A stretch of DNA of 38,643 bases from Oceanicaulis sp. (GCA_022565365.1 JAIUMW010000005.1:1-38643), one strand, 5' to 3'; shown: positions 9,871-18,624, counted from the first letter of the stretch. The notes: generated by a model not told the origin, from the letters alone. Program-made: numbers and translations.

Positions 9871-12800
9871 GACCCGCCCCCCTCGCCGCCTTCGCCGGGC
9901 GCGCTCGCCCATTCCTTGCGCCGCGCCAGATGATCATAGGCGCCGAATGTATTGACCCATTTGCGCCGGGGCTGACTGGGATAGGCGGTCTCCACATCGT
10001 CAAACCGTGTGATCCAGTCGATCAGATCCTCGCGTGCATCGCGCATCAGATCCGACGCTTCATCCGTGCCCGGATTTTTGACGATGGAGGCTTCATCGCC
10101 GGGTGTCTTGCCGCCATTGGTCTTGAGATAGATCAGATCACCGGGTTCATGCCGCGGGCAGTCGTCGAACCCGCCCTCGGCGGCGATCAGCGCGGTCAGC
10201 GCCAGTTGCGGCGCGAAGAAGGCGGCGGCCTCTTTGGCGCCGGGGGCATGGCCGGTCTTGTAGTCGATAATGTCCAGCGCTCCGTCCGGGCGCAGATCAA
10301 TCCGGTCGGCGCGCGCGGTCAGTGTGAACACTCCGCCCGGCGCACCTTCGATCCGCAGTTCGCCACGACCTTCGAGCAGCTCGGGCAGGAAGCCGGCGCG
10401 GCGGCGCTCGCCCTCCCAGCCGATCACGAAATGGGCCGCGCGCTCAAATCGCGCCAGCTCCAGACCCAGCATGGCCTCGGGCATGCCGGCCTCCAGCAGC
10501 GCCTCGCGCCCCGCCGCCATCAGCCGGTCCAACGCGTCGCGCGGCAGATCGTCCGCGCGCCCCAGGCTTTTGACCCAGACCTCGAAGGCTTTGTGATAGG
10601 CCGTGCCGCGCTCGGCAGGGCCGGGCGCCTGATCGGGCGCGTTGAGTTCCCTCAGGCGAAGGACATGCCTGGCGTAGATCGCATACGGATCGCGCACCCA
10701 GGTGGAGACATCCGTGACTCCCATGGCGCGCGGACGCTTGTCCACAGGCGGGCGTGGCTCAGGCGGTTTGACGCCGGTGCGGGCGCCCGGCTCGTCCATC
10801 TGGCGGGCGAGGGCGAGATAATCCGTCGCCGGAGCGAGCGCCGTGTCCGCCGCGTCCCCCAGCGCCCCGCGCGCCAGCGTTTGCAGCCGCCACAGCCAGC
10901 GCGACGCCACAGTGGGCGCGCCATCCACGCGGGTGGAGCGGGTCAGGATCACCTCGGGCAGGCAGGCGAGCTGGGCGAAATCATGCGCCGCCAGGCCAAA
11001 GCGCTGTTCGGGCGCGGCCAGGCCGGCGCGGGCGCGCATGCCAAGGCTCATGAAGGGATCGGCCTTGGCGGGGGCCGGCCAGACGCCTTCATTGAGGCCC
11101 GCCAGGATCACCCGGTCGGCGCTGATCAGGCGCGCTTCCAGCGGGCCCAGCACCTGCAGGCGCGGATGCCCGCCTGCGCGCTCGCGCACCATCCGGCTGC
11201 GCGCGGCTTCGAGAAAGGCGCTGGCGAAATCATTCAGGGACAGCGCGGTCAGCGCCTCGGCCTCATGCAGGAAGGCGCGCACCAGGCCCGCCGCCGCCTC
11301 GCCCGCATCCCCGGCCCACAAACGATTGGCGCCGATATGATCCTCGTCCGCTGCCAACGCCTCGCCCGCTTCGGCCAGCGCTTTCGCCCAGTCCGTACAC
11401 GGATGATCGCCGGTGAGAGCGGCCAGCGGCGCCAGCGCCGTCATCGTCCGGTCGATCAGGGTCAGCCAGCGCTCGCGCTGCGCCTCCATCGCTTCGGGCA
11501 GGCGCGCGGCCTCGACATGGGAGCGCAGGGCGGTCCAGTCATGGCCGGGCCGGCGCCCGCGCAGCGCCCAGCGCTCCATCGCCATCAAATCCAGCGACAG
11601 CGGCGCGCGCGCTTCGCCCAGCGCAAACAGGGGCGAGGCGGACAGGGCGATGAAGGCCAGCGCGGATCCCGGATCGCGCGCGGCTTCGAGGATGCGCATG
11701 AGGAAGGCGCCCGGCGTGGTGTCGGACAGGGGCGTGCCGGCCGAATCGTCCAGCGTCACGCCAAAGCGCTCCATCTCCACGATGACCCGGCGGGCGAGCC
11801 CCCGGTCAGGCGTCACCAGCACGGCGCGCCGGGCCGGGGTTTCGAGCGTTTCGCGCAAGGCCAAAGCGATGGCGCGCGCTTCTTCGGCGGGGGCGGGCGC
11901 TTCGATGAGGCTGAGCCCGTCGAGGGCCTGAATGAAGGCCTGATCGCCGCGTCCGGCCTCGATGGCGCGCACCTGATTGAGCCAGTCGCCCGTGGCGCGC
12001 GCCGGGCGCAGCGCCTCGGCGATCACCCGCGCCCGCGCCGCCTGCCGGGCGCCGGGCTCGGCGCCGGGCCAGACCGGGATCGAGGCATGGTCCAGCTCCA
12101 GCCGCTCCAGCAGCGCCTTCATGGCGCGCTGGGGATGGGTGTCGTCCACCTCATCCCACGCCGCCATGTCCATGGCGGTGTCGAGCCCCGGCAGCACCAC
12201 GCAGCCCTGTTTGAGCTGCGCCACCACCGCCAGCAAGTCCGCCGCCGCCGGAATGGAGCCGGTGGAGCCTGCCGCGATCACCGGGCCGGGGGGCGGGGTC
12301 TCGCGCCAGCGCGCCGCCAGCGCGGTGAGGAGCCGCGAGCGCCGCTCGGCCGGGTCTACAAGCCCCAGCTCGTTGAGGCGCGCAGGCCAGGCCTCCAGAA
12401 TAATGTCGAGAAACAGCGCCGCTTCCTGGCGGTGGGCGGGCAGGGCGGCGCGGATATCGGCGTCCAGCGCGGAGAGATCACGCACGCCCGCCGTCGCCAG
12501 ATCATCCACGAGGCGCGCGAGGTCCCCGGCCAGCGCCAGCGCTCCGCCCGCGCCCATGGAGCGGCCGGCGGCGGCTTCGCGCTGGAGCACGAGGCGGGCG
12601 AGCTCAAACTGGCGTCTTGCCGGCGACACCGCGTCGGGGGCAGCCTCGGCCAGTTCGCCCGGCTCAAACGGGGGATCGTCGGCGTCCACATCGCCAATGG
12701 GGCGGATCATGGGCAGCAGCGCCGCCCCCGGCCCGCCCTCCAACCCGGCAAAGGCGTCTGCCAGCGCCCGGCCTGCCCGGCGCGTGGGCGCCAGCACGGT

Positions 12801-12932
12801 CACGCCCGCCAGCGCGTCAGGATCGGGAAAGGCGCGCGTCAGCCCCCGTGCCAGCGCGCTCAGGAAGGGCGCGCCTGCGGGCAGGGTGAAGACACGCGGC
12901 GCGGGGCCGGAAAACAGATCGGTGGCGCTCAT
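9867..12932 (-). CDS. addB: Double-strand break repair protein AddB
   Basis: A 1021-residue subunit of AddAB with a degenerate helicase body and a C-terminal PD-(D/E)XK nuclease, seen as LDIIDYKTGHAPG followed by QLALTALI. The N-terminal segment FTLPAGAPFLSALARGL fits the alphaproteobacterial AddB family. Its ATG at 12932 overlaps the murU stop by four bases and its stop overlaps the addA start by four bases, so it is in the middle of a coupled operon. It partners AddA in end resection of double-strand breaks. Confidence 0.95.
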   Translation of the reverse strand: MSATDLFSGPAPRVFTLPAGAPFLSALARGLTRAFPDPDALAGVTVLAPTRRAGRALADAFAGLEGGPGAALLPMIRPIGDVDADDPPFEPGELAEAAPDAVSPARRQFELARLVLQREAAAGRSMGAGGALALAGDLARLVDDLATAGVRDLSALDADIRAALPAHRQEAALFLDIILEAWPARLNELGLVDPAERRSRLLTALAARWRETPPPGPVIAAGSTGSIPAAADLLAVVAQLKQGCVVLPGLDTAMDMAAWDEVDDTHPQRAMKALLERLELDHASIPVWPGAEPGARQAARARVIAEALRPARATGDWLNQVRAIEAGRGDQAFIQALDGLSLIEAPAPAEEARAIALALRETLETPARRAVLVTPDRGLARRVIVEMERFGVTLDDSAGTPLSDTTPGAFLMRILEAARDPGSALAFIALSASPLFALGEARAPLSLDLMAMERWALRGRRPGHDWTALRSHVEAARLPEAMEAQRERWLTLIDRTMTALAPLAALTGDHPCTDWAKALAEAGEALAADEDHIGANRLWAGDAGEAAAGLVRAFLHEAEALTALSLNDFASAFLEAARSRMVRERAGGHPRLQVLGPLEARLISADRVILAGLNEGVWPAPAKADPFMSLGMRARAGLAAPEQRFGLAAHDFAQLACLPEVILTRSTRVDGAPTVASRWLWRLQTLARGALGDAADTALAPATDYLALARQMDEPGARTGVKPPEPRPPVDKRPRAMGVTDVSTWVRDPYAIYARHVLRLRELNAPDQAPGPAERGTAYHKAFEVWVKSLGRADDLPRDALDRLMAAGREALLEAGMPEAMLGLELARFERAAHFVIGWEGERRRAGFLPELLEGRGELRIEGAPGGVFTLTARADRIDLRPDGALDIIDYKTGHAPGAKEAAAFFAPQLALTALIAAEGGFDDCPRHEPGDLIYLKTNGGKTPGDEASIVKNPGTDEASDLMRDAREDLIDWITRFDDVETAYPSQPRRKWVNTFGAYDHLARRKEWASAPGEGGEGGGS

Positions 12933-13642
12933 GGATATGAGCGTAGCCGATTCTCCGCCGCGTCACGCGCTTGTGGATCGCCTACATGCATCCAGAACGC
13001 GTCCATGACGTGCCCGAAGACGCGGCCTTCGGCCCGCGCTTCATCCCAGAGCCGGTTGGTGGAGAACGGAATGGCGGCGCGGCCCGCCAGCACGCCCGGG
13101 TTCATCACCTGCACCCCGGCATAGGCGAAGGGGGCGGCAGGGCGCTCGCCCCGGCGGGTCAGGCGGCCGTCAGCATCCAGATAAAAATCCCCCGGCCCGT
13201 CAAAGCCCAGCGTGTGATCAAGGCGCGCCAGCATGAGACGGAAATCCATCCGGTCTGGATCAAAGCCATCGGCCAGCCGGGGGAGTTCGGCCTGCGCCCC
13301 GTCCACCCAGAGGGCGTCGATATTGGCGGTGAAGATGGGGTCATTGCCCAGCAGCGGCGCGGCCTTGACGAGCCCGCCGCCGGTTTCGAGCAATTGCTCA
13401 CGCTCGTCGGAGATGAGGATGTCCGGCGTCTGGCGTGTTGAAAGATGTGCCTCCAGCGCGTCGGCGAAGTGATGGACATTGACCACCGACCGCGCCACGC
13501 CCGCGCCCGCCAGCTTGTCCAGCGTCCAGTCGATCAGCGCCTTGCCGCCCACATCCACCAGCGCCTTGCACCGGTCATCGGTCAGCGGACGCATGCGCGA
13601 GCCGACGCCGGCCGCCATCACCATGGCGGTGGTGATGCTCAA
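12929..13642 (-). CDS. murU: N-acetylmuramate 1-phosphate uridylyltransferase (MurU-like)
   Basis: A 237-residue sugar-phosphate nucleotidyltransferase with the signature AAGVGSRMRPLT (10-21) followed by the KAL segment. Next to amgK it is best read as MurU, which makes UDP-MurNAc from MurNAc-1-phosphate in the anomeric cell-wall recycling route that bypasses de novo synthesis and gives intrinsic fosfomycin resistance in other bacteria. The start appears to be TTG at 13642, whose last two bases form the TGA of amgK (TTGA overlap). An ATG at 13624 would still keep the GxGxRMRP loop, so the start is uncertain. Without the context it could be called a generic glucose/mannose-1-phosphate nucleotidyltransferase. 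Confidence 0.88.
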   Translation of the reverse strand: MSITTAMVMAAGVGSRMRPLTDDRCKALVDVGGKALIDWTLDKLAGAGVARSVVNVHHFADALEAHLSTRQTPDILISDEREQLLETGGGLVKAAPLLGNDPIFTANIDALWVDGAQAELPRLADGFDPDRMDFRLMLARLDHTLGFDGPGDFYLDADGRLTRRGERPAAPFAYAGVQVMNPGVLAGRAAIPFSTNRLWDEARAEGRVFGHVMDAFWMHVGDPQARDAAENRLRSYP

Positions 13643-14760
13643 GTGTCCGCCTCCGCATAGACGCCCGGCGCGGCGGCGCGCACCAGGGCGCGCACCGCGG
13701 ACAGGGCGGGATGGGCGATGTCGCGCACGAAATGGCGCGCCACGCGGGGCAGCAGGTCGAGATAGCGCGCCTTGCCGTCGCGTTTGGCCAGGCGCACGAA
13801 AATCCCCAGAATCTTGGCGTTGCGCTGGGCGGCGAGCACGGCGCAGGCCGCATCAAACGCCTCGCGGTCGCTGAGCCCGGCGGCGGCGAAGAACCGGTCG
13901 GTGAGGGGGCGGGCCAGCTCCGGCGCCACGTCTCGGCGGGCGTCCTCGGTCAACGAGATCAGATCATAGGCGGGATGGCCGAACAGGGCGTCCTGAAAAT
14001 CGAGGAGGCCCACCTGCGCCTCGGCCTGCCGGTCTGGCAGCCAGATCAGATTCTCGGCATGGAAATCTCGCAAGACGAGACCGGGAGCATGGGCGTCCAG
14101 AACTTTGAAGGCCCGCCGCCACGCGCCCGCCCAGTCATCGCGCATGGCCGGTTCCGGGGCGCTCCCGCGAAAGGGCGCATACCAGTCGAGCATCAGCTCG
14201 GTCTCGGCCAGCAGGGCCTCGGGGTCATAGTCCAGAATCCGCCAGCTGCGCCCGAAGGCTTCGGGCTCGGCCTCAATGGTGCAGCGGTAGAGCGCGCCCA
14301 GCGTGTCGGCGGCGGCGGCATAGAGCCGGCCTTCATGGGCGCGCTGCGGGATTTCGCGGGCATAGAGCGCGTCGCCCAGATCCTCGATCAGCAGATAGCC
14401 CGCCTCATGGTCAGCCGCGTAGACGCGCGGCGCGGAGAAGCCTCGCGCGGTCAGTGCGCCGGCGATGGCGGCGAAGGCGGCGGTGTTATTGCCCGCCAGC
14501 CGGGCGCGGGCGTTATAGCCGAGCGCCCTGCGGGTTTCGGCATTGGCGTCCGGCGGGCAGGCGGGGGCTTCGGCGGCGCCCGGCGCATCCATCAAGATGG
14601 CCGTGCGGTCACCGTCGGTGAGGCGCACATAGGCGCGCGAGGACGCATCGCCGGGAAAGGGCGTCTCGTGCGCGCCTTCCCATCCGGCCTTGCGGATCAG
14701 GGCGGCGCGGCGCTGCAAGCGGTCAGGCAAGGGCGTCAAGGCGCGTCTCCCAGCTGCCAT
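13639..14760 (-). CDS. amgK: N-acetylmuramate/N-acetylglucosamine anomeric kinase (AmgK-like)
   Basis: A 373-residue aminoglycoside-phosphotransferase-fold kinase. It has the catalytic loop VLRDFHAENLIW, in which the Brenner-type HxD is replaced by DFH as in many members, and the metal-binding LLDFQDALFGHPAYDL. Beside murU it most likely phosphorylates the anomeric hydroxyl of MurNAc/GlcNAc in peptidoglycan recycling. The ATG at 14760 overlaps tsaE by 38 bases, long for this operon; TTG codons at 14739 or 14730 are alternative starts closer to the tsaE stop. It would be annotated merely as a phosphotransferase without its neighbour. Confidence 0.88.
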   Translation of the reverse strand: MAAGRRALTPLPDRLQRRAALIRKAGWEGAHETPFPGDASSRAYVRLTDGDRTAILMDAPGAAEAPACPPDANAETRRALGYNARARLAGNNTAAFAAIAGALTARGFSAPRVYAADHEAGYLLIEDLGDALYAREIPQRAHEGRLYAAAADTLGALYRCTIEAEPEAFGRSWRILDYDPEALLAETELMLDWYAPFRGSAPEPAMRDDWAGAWRRAFKVLDAHAPGLVLRDFHAENLIWLPDRQAEAQVGLLDFQDALFGHPAYDLISLTEDARRDVAPELARPLTDRFFAAAGLSDREAFDAACAVLAAQRNAKILGIFVRLAKRDGKARYLDLLPRVARHFVRDIAHPALSAVRALVRAAAPGVYAEADT

Positions 14761-15181
14761 GGGCGGTCAGGCGCACATCTCGCCCGCCATCGCGCGTCTC
14801 TTCAAGGTGAATGTCCAGCCGGTCCGCCGGGCGCCAGGCGCCCAGACGGTCGGGCCACTCGATCAGCGCCGCGCCGTGATCCAGCGCCTCGTCCAGGCCC
14901 AGCTCGCCCAGCTCGCCGGTATCTTCCAACCGGTAGAGATCGGCGTGGAGCAGGCCGAACCCGGTATCGGTCTCATAGCTTTGCACAAGGGTGTAGGTGG
15001 GGCTCGGCGCGTCGGTCTCGCCGGTCAGCGCGGCGATGACAGCGCGCGCCAGCGTGGTCTTGCCCGCCCCCAGATCGCCCTCCAGCAGCACGGCGTCGCC
15101 CGCCTCAAGCTGCGCCGCGATGCGCGCGCCGAGAGAGGCGGCGTCGTCAGGGCTGGCCAGATGGAGGCGGTGTTCACGCAT
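14723..15181 (-). CDS. tsaE: tRNA threonylcarbamoyladenosine synthesis ATPase TsaE
   Basis: A 152-residue P-loop ATPase with Walker A LEGDLGAGKTTLAR (about 34-47), SPTYTLVQSY and the HADLYRLED segment that define the YjeE/TsaE family. It works with TsaB, TsaC and TsaD to make t6A at position 37 of ANN-decoding tRNAs. It is the first gene of the minus-strand operon tsaE-amgK-murU-addB-addA. The 132-base gap to the divergent reductase gene should hold its promoter, but no clear -35/-10 pair could be assigned. Confidence 0.95.
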   Translation of the reverse strand: MREHRLHLASPDDAASLGARIAAQLEAGDAVLLEGDLGAGKTTLARAVIAALTGETDAPSPTYTLVQSYETDTGFGLLHADLYRLEDTGELGELGLDEALDHGAALIEWPDRLGAWRPADRLDIHLEETRDGGRDVRLTAHGSWETRLDALA

Positions 15182-15313
15182 GCCCGCGCTGATAGCCCGG
15201 CGCGCGCCGTGTGGGCAAGGCGGGGTGAGCGGGCCATGAACGCCCGGCCTTGACTTCGAGGTCCCGGCGCGGCGTCCTGCGCGTCTCAGGATGACAGCAC
15301 AGGCGGCGCAAGC

Positions 15314-16531
15314 GTGACAGTGGGAACCGTGATCATCGGAGCGGGCCAGGCGGGCCTGTCGGCGGCCGAGGCGCTGCGCAAGCGCGGCTATGCCGGCCCG
15401 GTCACGCTGCTCGGCGATGAGGCTGCGCCGCCCTATCAGCGCCCGCCTCTGTCAAAGGGCTATCTGTCGGGCGAGCTGCCCGCCGAGCGGCTCTGGCTCA
15501 AACCCGAAGCCTATTTCGACGCGGCCTCGATCACACTGCGCACCGGCGTGCGGGCCTCGGCGCTGGACCGGGCGGGGCGCCGTGTCCTGACGCATGAGGG
15601 CGAGGCCATCGCCTACGAACATCTGATCCTCGCCACCGGCGGCGCGGCGCGGCGCCTCAGCCTGCCCGGGGCAGACCTGCCCGGCGTGCATGTCCTGCGC
15701 TCGCTGGCTGAAGCCGACGCCTTGTCCGACGCGCTGTCGGGCGCCCGGCGGCTAGCCATTATCGGGGCGGGCTATATCGGGCTGGAAGTGGCGGCCAGCG
15801 CACGCAAGCGCGGGCTGGAGGTGAGCGTGCTGGAAGCCGCAGACCGGCCCATGGCGCGTACGGCGAGCCCTCTTCTGGGCGGCTGGTTCGGGGCGCTGCA
15901 TCGCGGCTATGGCGTGGATTTGCGGGTCAGCACCGGGGTGGCGGCGATCACCGGCGCCGACCGCGCCGACGGGGTGCGTCTGGCCGATGGCGAGCGCGTG
16001 GAGGCCGACCTGGTGCTGATCGCCGCCGGGCTGGTTCCCGGCACGCAGCTGGCGGAGGCCGCCGGGCTCGACTGCGCCGACGGCATTCTGGTGGACACGC
16101 ATGCCCGCACCAGCGACCCGGACATCTTTGCCATTGGCGATGTGGCGCGCTTTGATTCGGACCTTTATGGCCGCTCGATCCGGCTGGAATCGGTCCAGAA
16201 CGCCATCGAGCAGGGGCGCGCCGCCGCCGCGGCGATCTGCGGCGCGCCGGCCGATTATGATCCCGTCCCGTGGTTCTGGTCAGACCAGTATGACCGCAAG
16301 CTGCAGATCGCCGGCCTGATTGAAGGCGCCGACGCGATGGTGCGCCGGGGCGATCCCGAACTGGGGGCGTTCGCCCTGTTTCACTTCCAGGACGGCGTGC
16401 TGATCGCCTGTGAGGCGGTCAATAGCGCGCCCGAATTCATGACCGCCCAGCGTCTGATCGCCGCGCGCGCCCGGCCCGATCCGGACCGTTTGCGGGATAC
16501 AACAGTGGCGATGCGCGCCTTCCTGTCCTAA
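15314..16531 (+). CDS. FAD-dependent ferredoxin reductase
   Basis: A 405-residue pyridine-nucleotide-disulfide oxidoreductase of the rhodocoxin/putidaredoxin reductase type. The FAD Rossmann motif VIIGAGQAGLSAAEAL is at the N-terminus, the NAD motif LAIIGAGYIGLEVA in the middle, and the FAIGDVARF FAD-binding segment near residue 275. The start is GTG at 15314 after AGGCGGCG. It passes electrons from NAD(P)H to a [2Fe-2S] ferredoxin; such a ferredoxin is encoded 48 bases downstream. No cytochrome P450 or dioxygenase that would use the electrons is in the window. Confidence 0.93.
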   Translation: MTVGTVIIGAGQAGLSAAEALRKRGYAGPVTLLGDEAAPPYQRPPLSKGYLSGELPAERLWLKPEAYFDAASITLRTGVRASALDRAGRRVLTHEGEAIAYEHLILATGGAARRLSLPGADLPGVHVLRSLAEADALSDALSGARRLAIIGAGYIGLEVAASARKRGLEVSVLEAADRPMARTASPLLGGWFGALHRGYGVDLRVSTGVAAITGADRADGVRLADGERVEADLVLIAAGLVPGTQLAEAAGLDCADGILVDTHARTSDPDIFAIGDVARFDSDLYGRSIRLESVQNAIEQGRAAAAAICGAPADYDPVPWFWSDQYDRKLQIAGLIEGADAMVRRGDPELGAFALFHFQDGVLIACEAVNSAPEFMTAQRLIAARARPDPDRLRDTTVAMRAFLS

Positions 16532-16579
16532 ATACCGCCCCGGCAAACGCTTGCGACCAGTATGGGACCTGACTTCTTC

Positions 16580-16900
16580 ATGGCGAAAATCACCTATATC
16601 GAGCATTCCGGCGCGCAGCACGTGGTGGATGTGGAGACCGGCCTCACCGTCATGGAAGGCGCGATCCGCAATCTGGTGCCGGGCATTGACGCCGATTGCG
16701 GCGGCGCGTGCGCCTGCGCCACGTGCCATGTCTATGTGGATCCGGACTGGATGGCGCGCACCGGCGAGCGTGAATCCATGGAAGAGTCCATGCTCGATTT
16801 TGCGGGCGATGTGCGGGACAATTCGCGCCTTTCGTGTCAGATTAAGGTCAGTGAGGCGCTCGACGGTCTGATCGTGCGCCTGCCCGAGCAGCAGGGCTGA
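16580..16900 (+). CDS. [2Fe-2S] ferredoxin, adrenodoxin/putidaredoxin type
   Basis: A 106-residue ferredoxin with cluster ligands Cys40, Cys46, Cys49 ([14 protein letters not shown]) and Cys86 (RLSCQIKV), spacing C-x5-C-x2-C then C. This is the vertebrate-type family that serves P450 monooxygenases or Fe-S assembly. The ATG at 16580 starts directly at the first beta strand ([11 protein letters not shown]); an in-frame ATG at 16562 adds six residues. It follows the ferredoxin reductase on the same strand and the two very likely form one electron-transfer chain. It is not next to hsc/isc genes, so the Isc ferredoxin role is less likely. Confidence 0.94.
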   Translation: MAKITYIEHSGAQHVVDVETGLTVMEGAIRNLVPGIDADCGGACACATCHVYVDPDWMARTGERESMEESMLDFAGDVRDNSRLSCQIKVSEALDGLIVRLPEQQG

Positions 16901-16987
16901 CACGATTTCGCTTGCGATCGCGCGGGGGGGCGCGCGCAGGCGGCGTTTCACAAGCGTTGCGCCCGGGCCTAAGCGAGGGGACGCGCA

Positions 16988-17599
16988 ATGGCAGGGCCTG
17001 GACGGGCGGCAAAAAGACGGGTGAAGCCAGGACCGGGCTATAGCGTCTGCGCCCTCTTCGCCGCAGTCGCACTGAGCGCCTGTTCGGGCGAGGGCGCGGC
17101 TCCGCGCACCGTGACGGTGGGCGAGCAAGCCTACCCGGTCCATCACCTCGTCAGCCTCACCGATCCCTGGACCGATCTTTACATTGCACCGGACCAGAAC
17201 GTGTTTATCGAGTTTGGCCGCGCCGAGCCGGTGATCGGGTGTGAAGCCTCCGGCATGCATTGCCAGGAATGGCCGTTTGTCTTCGCCTTCCCCTTGCGTG
17301 GCGACCCGCCCGAGGGCAGCTGGCGCGCTGGCGGCTATGAATTTCGCGTCGTCGAACAGGTGGAGCGGCGCTTTTGCGGCCGCGCGCGCCAGGCCTATTT
17401 GGTTGAAGGCGCCAACGAGGCCGGCTGGGCCACGCGCGTCTGGTACCACCCGGACTTTGGCGTTTACGCGGTGATGAGCGGCCAGGCGTCAGACGGCGAG
17501 ATGGTCACGGTGGAGCGCGCCTACACCACCTGCGACCGGGGGCTTTACGCCCGCGAGGGCGGGGGTCTTGGCGGCCTGACCGGCTGGTGGCCGTTCTAG
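16988..17599 (+). CDS. Hypothetical lipoprotein
   Basis: A 203-residue protein of unknown function. The N-terminus is a basic stretch followed by a hydrophobic core and a lipobox (ALSAC, Cys about 32), so it is predicted to be lipid-anchored in the envelope. The mature part has several Cys residues (segments IGCEASGMHCQEWPF, RRFCGRAR, TTCDRG) that could form disulfides in the periplasm. No family was recognised. Start ATG 16988 lies just after AAGCGAGGGG. It is 87 bases after the ferredoxin gene and may or may not be co-transcribed. A GC hairpin (CGCCGG/CCGGCG, 17609-17622) follows the stop. Confidence 0.7.
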   Translation: MAGPGRAAKRRVKPGPGYSVCALFAAVALSACSGEGAAPRTVTVGEQAYPVHHLVSLTDPWTDLYIAPDQNVFIEFGRAEPVIGCEASGMHCQEWPFVFAFPLRGDPPEGSWRAGGYEFRVVEQVERRFCGRARQAYLVEGANEAGWATRVWYHPDFGVYAVMSGQASDGEMVTVERAYTTCDRGLYAREGGGLGGLTGWWPF

Positions 17600-17711
17600 G
17601 TTTTGCGGCGCCGGGTCCGGCGATACTGATCCATGTTGTGTCGCGCCTGCGCCATGGCCTTAGTGTGGCTGCACCGGGGAAGTTTGCGTACGCGAAAGAG
17701 GCGACGCGCTC

Positions 17712-17822
17712 ATGACCCGGAACAGCGATCTTGCCAGACCCCTCCCGTTCGCCTCGAGCCTCTACTTCGTTGGAACCATCGTGCTCGTCCGGGTTGTCCT
17801 GGGATTCCTGGGACTTCACTGA
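17712..17822 (+). CDS. Candidate 36-residue single-span membrane peptide
   Basis: This short frame lies inside the 353-base gap between the lipoprotein and the DUF883 gene. It encodes a polar N-terminus (MTRNSDLARPLPFASS) followed by an uninterrupted hydrophobic span (LYFVGTIVLVRVVLGFLGLH) and TGA. An AAAGAGG sequence lies about 11 bases before the ATG. Composition and neighbourhood (several small envelope/stress proteins) make it plausible, but coding cannot be shown from one sequence. The rest of the gap, 17823-17952, shows no further gene; only GGAGAG just before the DUF883 start stands out. Confidence 0.3.
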   Translation: MTRNSDLARPLPFASSLYFVGTIVLVRVVLGFLGLH

Positions 17823-17952
17823 GCGGGCCGCTGATCGCTGACCGCACCACCCATCCGAACCGATCCGCGCCGGCCCGCCGCAAGGACCGGGCCTGCGCCG
17901 AGCTGAGCCCCGGCCCCCGTCCGGCGCCATCCCCCCTGTCTGGAGAGACATA

Positions 17953-18225
17953 ATGAATTCCGCCCAATCATCCGCCAAATCGCCCGCCAACCATGACGAT
18001 CTCAGCGCGCAGATCGAATCCCTGCGCAAGGATCTGAGCGAGCTTGCCGCCACTGTCTCTGATGATGTCACCGATGGCATCGAGGAAGCTGGCCGCCAGA
18101 TCGGCAAGACCGGGCGCAACGCCACCAAACGGGCCACCAAGGCCGTGCGCAATAATCCGCTGGCGGCAGTGGGCATCGCGGCGGGTTTCGGCCTGGTCGT
18201 CGGCCTGCTTCTGCACAAGGGCTGA
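17953..18225 (+). CDS. DUF883 (YqjD/ElaB-like) membrane-anchored protein
   Basis: A 90-residue protein: a charged, probably coiled-coil N-terminal two thirds (SAQIESLRKDLSELAATVSD) and a C-terminal membrane segment (NPLAAVGIAAGFGLVVGLLL) after the typical VRNNPLAAVG. This is the DUF883 layout of E. coli YqjD/ElaB, tail-anchored inner-membrane proteins that bind ribosomes in stationary phase. That function is known only for the E. coli members. A GGAGAG ribosome site precedes the ATG. It is followed after 6 bases by a holin-like membrane protein, mirroring the yqjD-yqjE arrangement. Confidence 0.85.
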   Translation: MNSAQSSAKSPANHDDLSAQIESLRKDLSELAATVSDDVTDGIEEAGRQIGKTGRNATKRATKAVRNNPLAAVGIAAGFGLVVGLLLHKG

Positions 18226-18231
18226 TCGGTC

Positions 18232-18618
18232 ATGATGCTGCCGCTGCTCGCGCCGCTGCGTGACCTCATCGCCGGCCATGCCGGCAAGGCGGCGGAGCAA
18301 GCTGCGACCACCACTGCCACTTTTCTGCTGGGTGGTGTGGCGGCCGGTTTCCTGACGGCGGCGGGCGTTGTTTCGCTTGCCACCATCATCGGTTTCCCGC
18401 TGGCGGCGCTGGTGTTTGCAGCGCTGTTCGCGGTGCTGGCGCTGGGCGTGCATCTCTATGCGCGGCGCCGGGCCGCGAGGCGCGCCGCCCAGATCGCCTC
18501 GGCGGAAGGCCGCGCCATCGCTGACGCAGCCACCGCCAGCGCTCTGGTCAAGCTGGCGGTGCCGCTTTTGTCCCTGGCCGGTGGAATCGCCGCCATCGTG
18601 ATGGCCCGGCGTTCGTGA
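18232..18618 (+). CDS. Holin-like/YqjE-type inner-membrane protein
   Basis: A 128-residue protein with two adjacent hydrophobic spans (about 27-45 and 52-75), a basic linker (YARRRAARRAAQ) and a C-terminal span (LVKLAVPLLSLAGGIAAIVM). This matches small proteins annotated as phage holin family or YqjE, usually found next to DUF883 genes. No phage genes are nearby, so a lysis role is not suggested. The start ATG follows AAGGG at the end of the upstream gene, with a second ATG as the next codon. It is probably co-transcribed with the DUF883 gene as a stress-related membrane module. Confidence 0.7.
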   Translation: MMLPLLAPLRDLIAGHAGKAAEQAATTTATFLLGGVAAGFLTAAGVVSLATIIGFPLAALVFAALFAVLALGVHLYARRRAARRAAQIASAEGRAIADAATASALVKLAVPLLSLAGGIAAIVMARRS

Positions 18619-18624
18619 CGGCGG

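Noticed and set aside
9930-13124. 1064-residue plus-strand open frame opposite addB
   Set aside because: Same antisense effect. AddB on the other strand has nuclease motifs, correct length and coupled starts and stops.
17719-17745. GGAAC followed by CGTT as a second EcfG promoter
   Set aside because: The spacer is 22 bases, too long. Another GGAAC at 17772 has only 15 bases to GGTT. Neither fits the 16-17 base requirement.
18232-18618. Holin-like gene as a sign of prophage
   Set aside because: There are no lysin, capsid, integrase or attachment-site features nearby; the gene pairs with DUF883 as in yqjD-yqjE.
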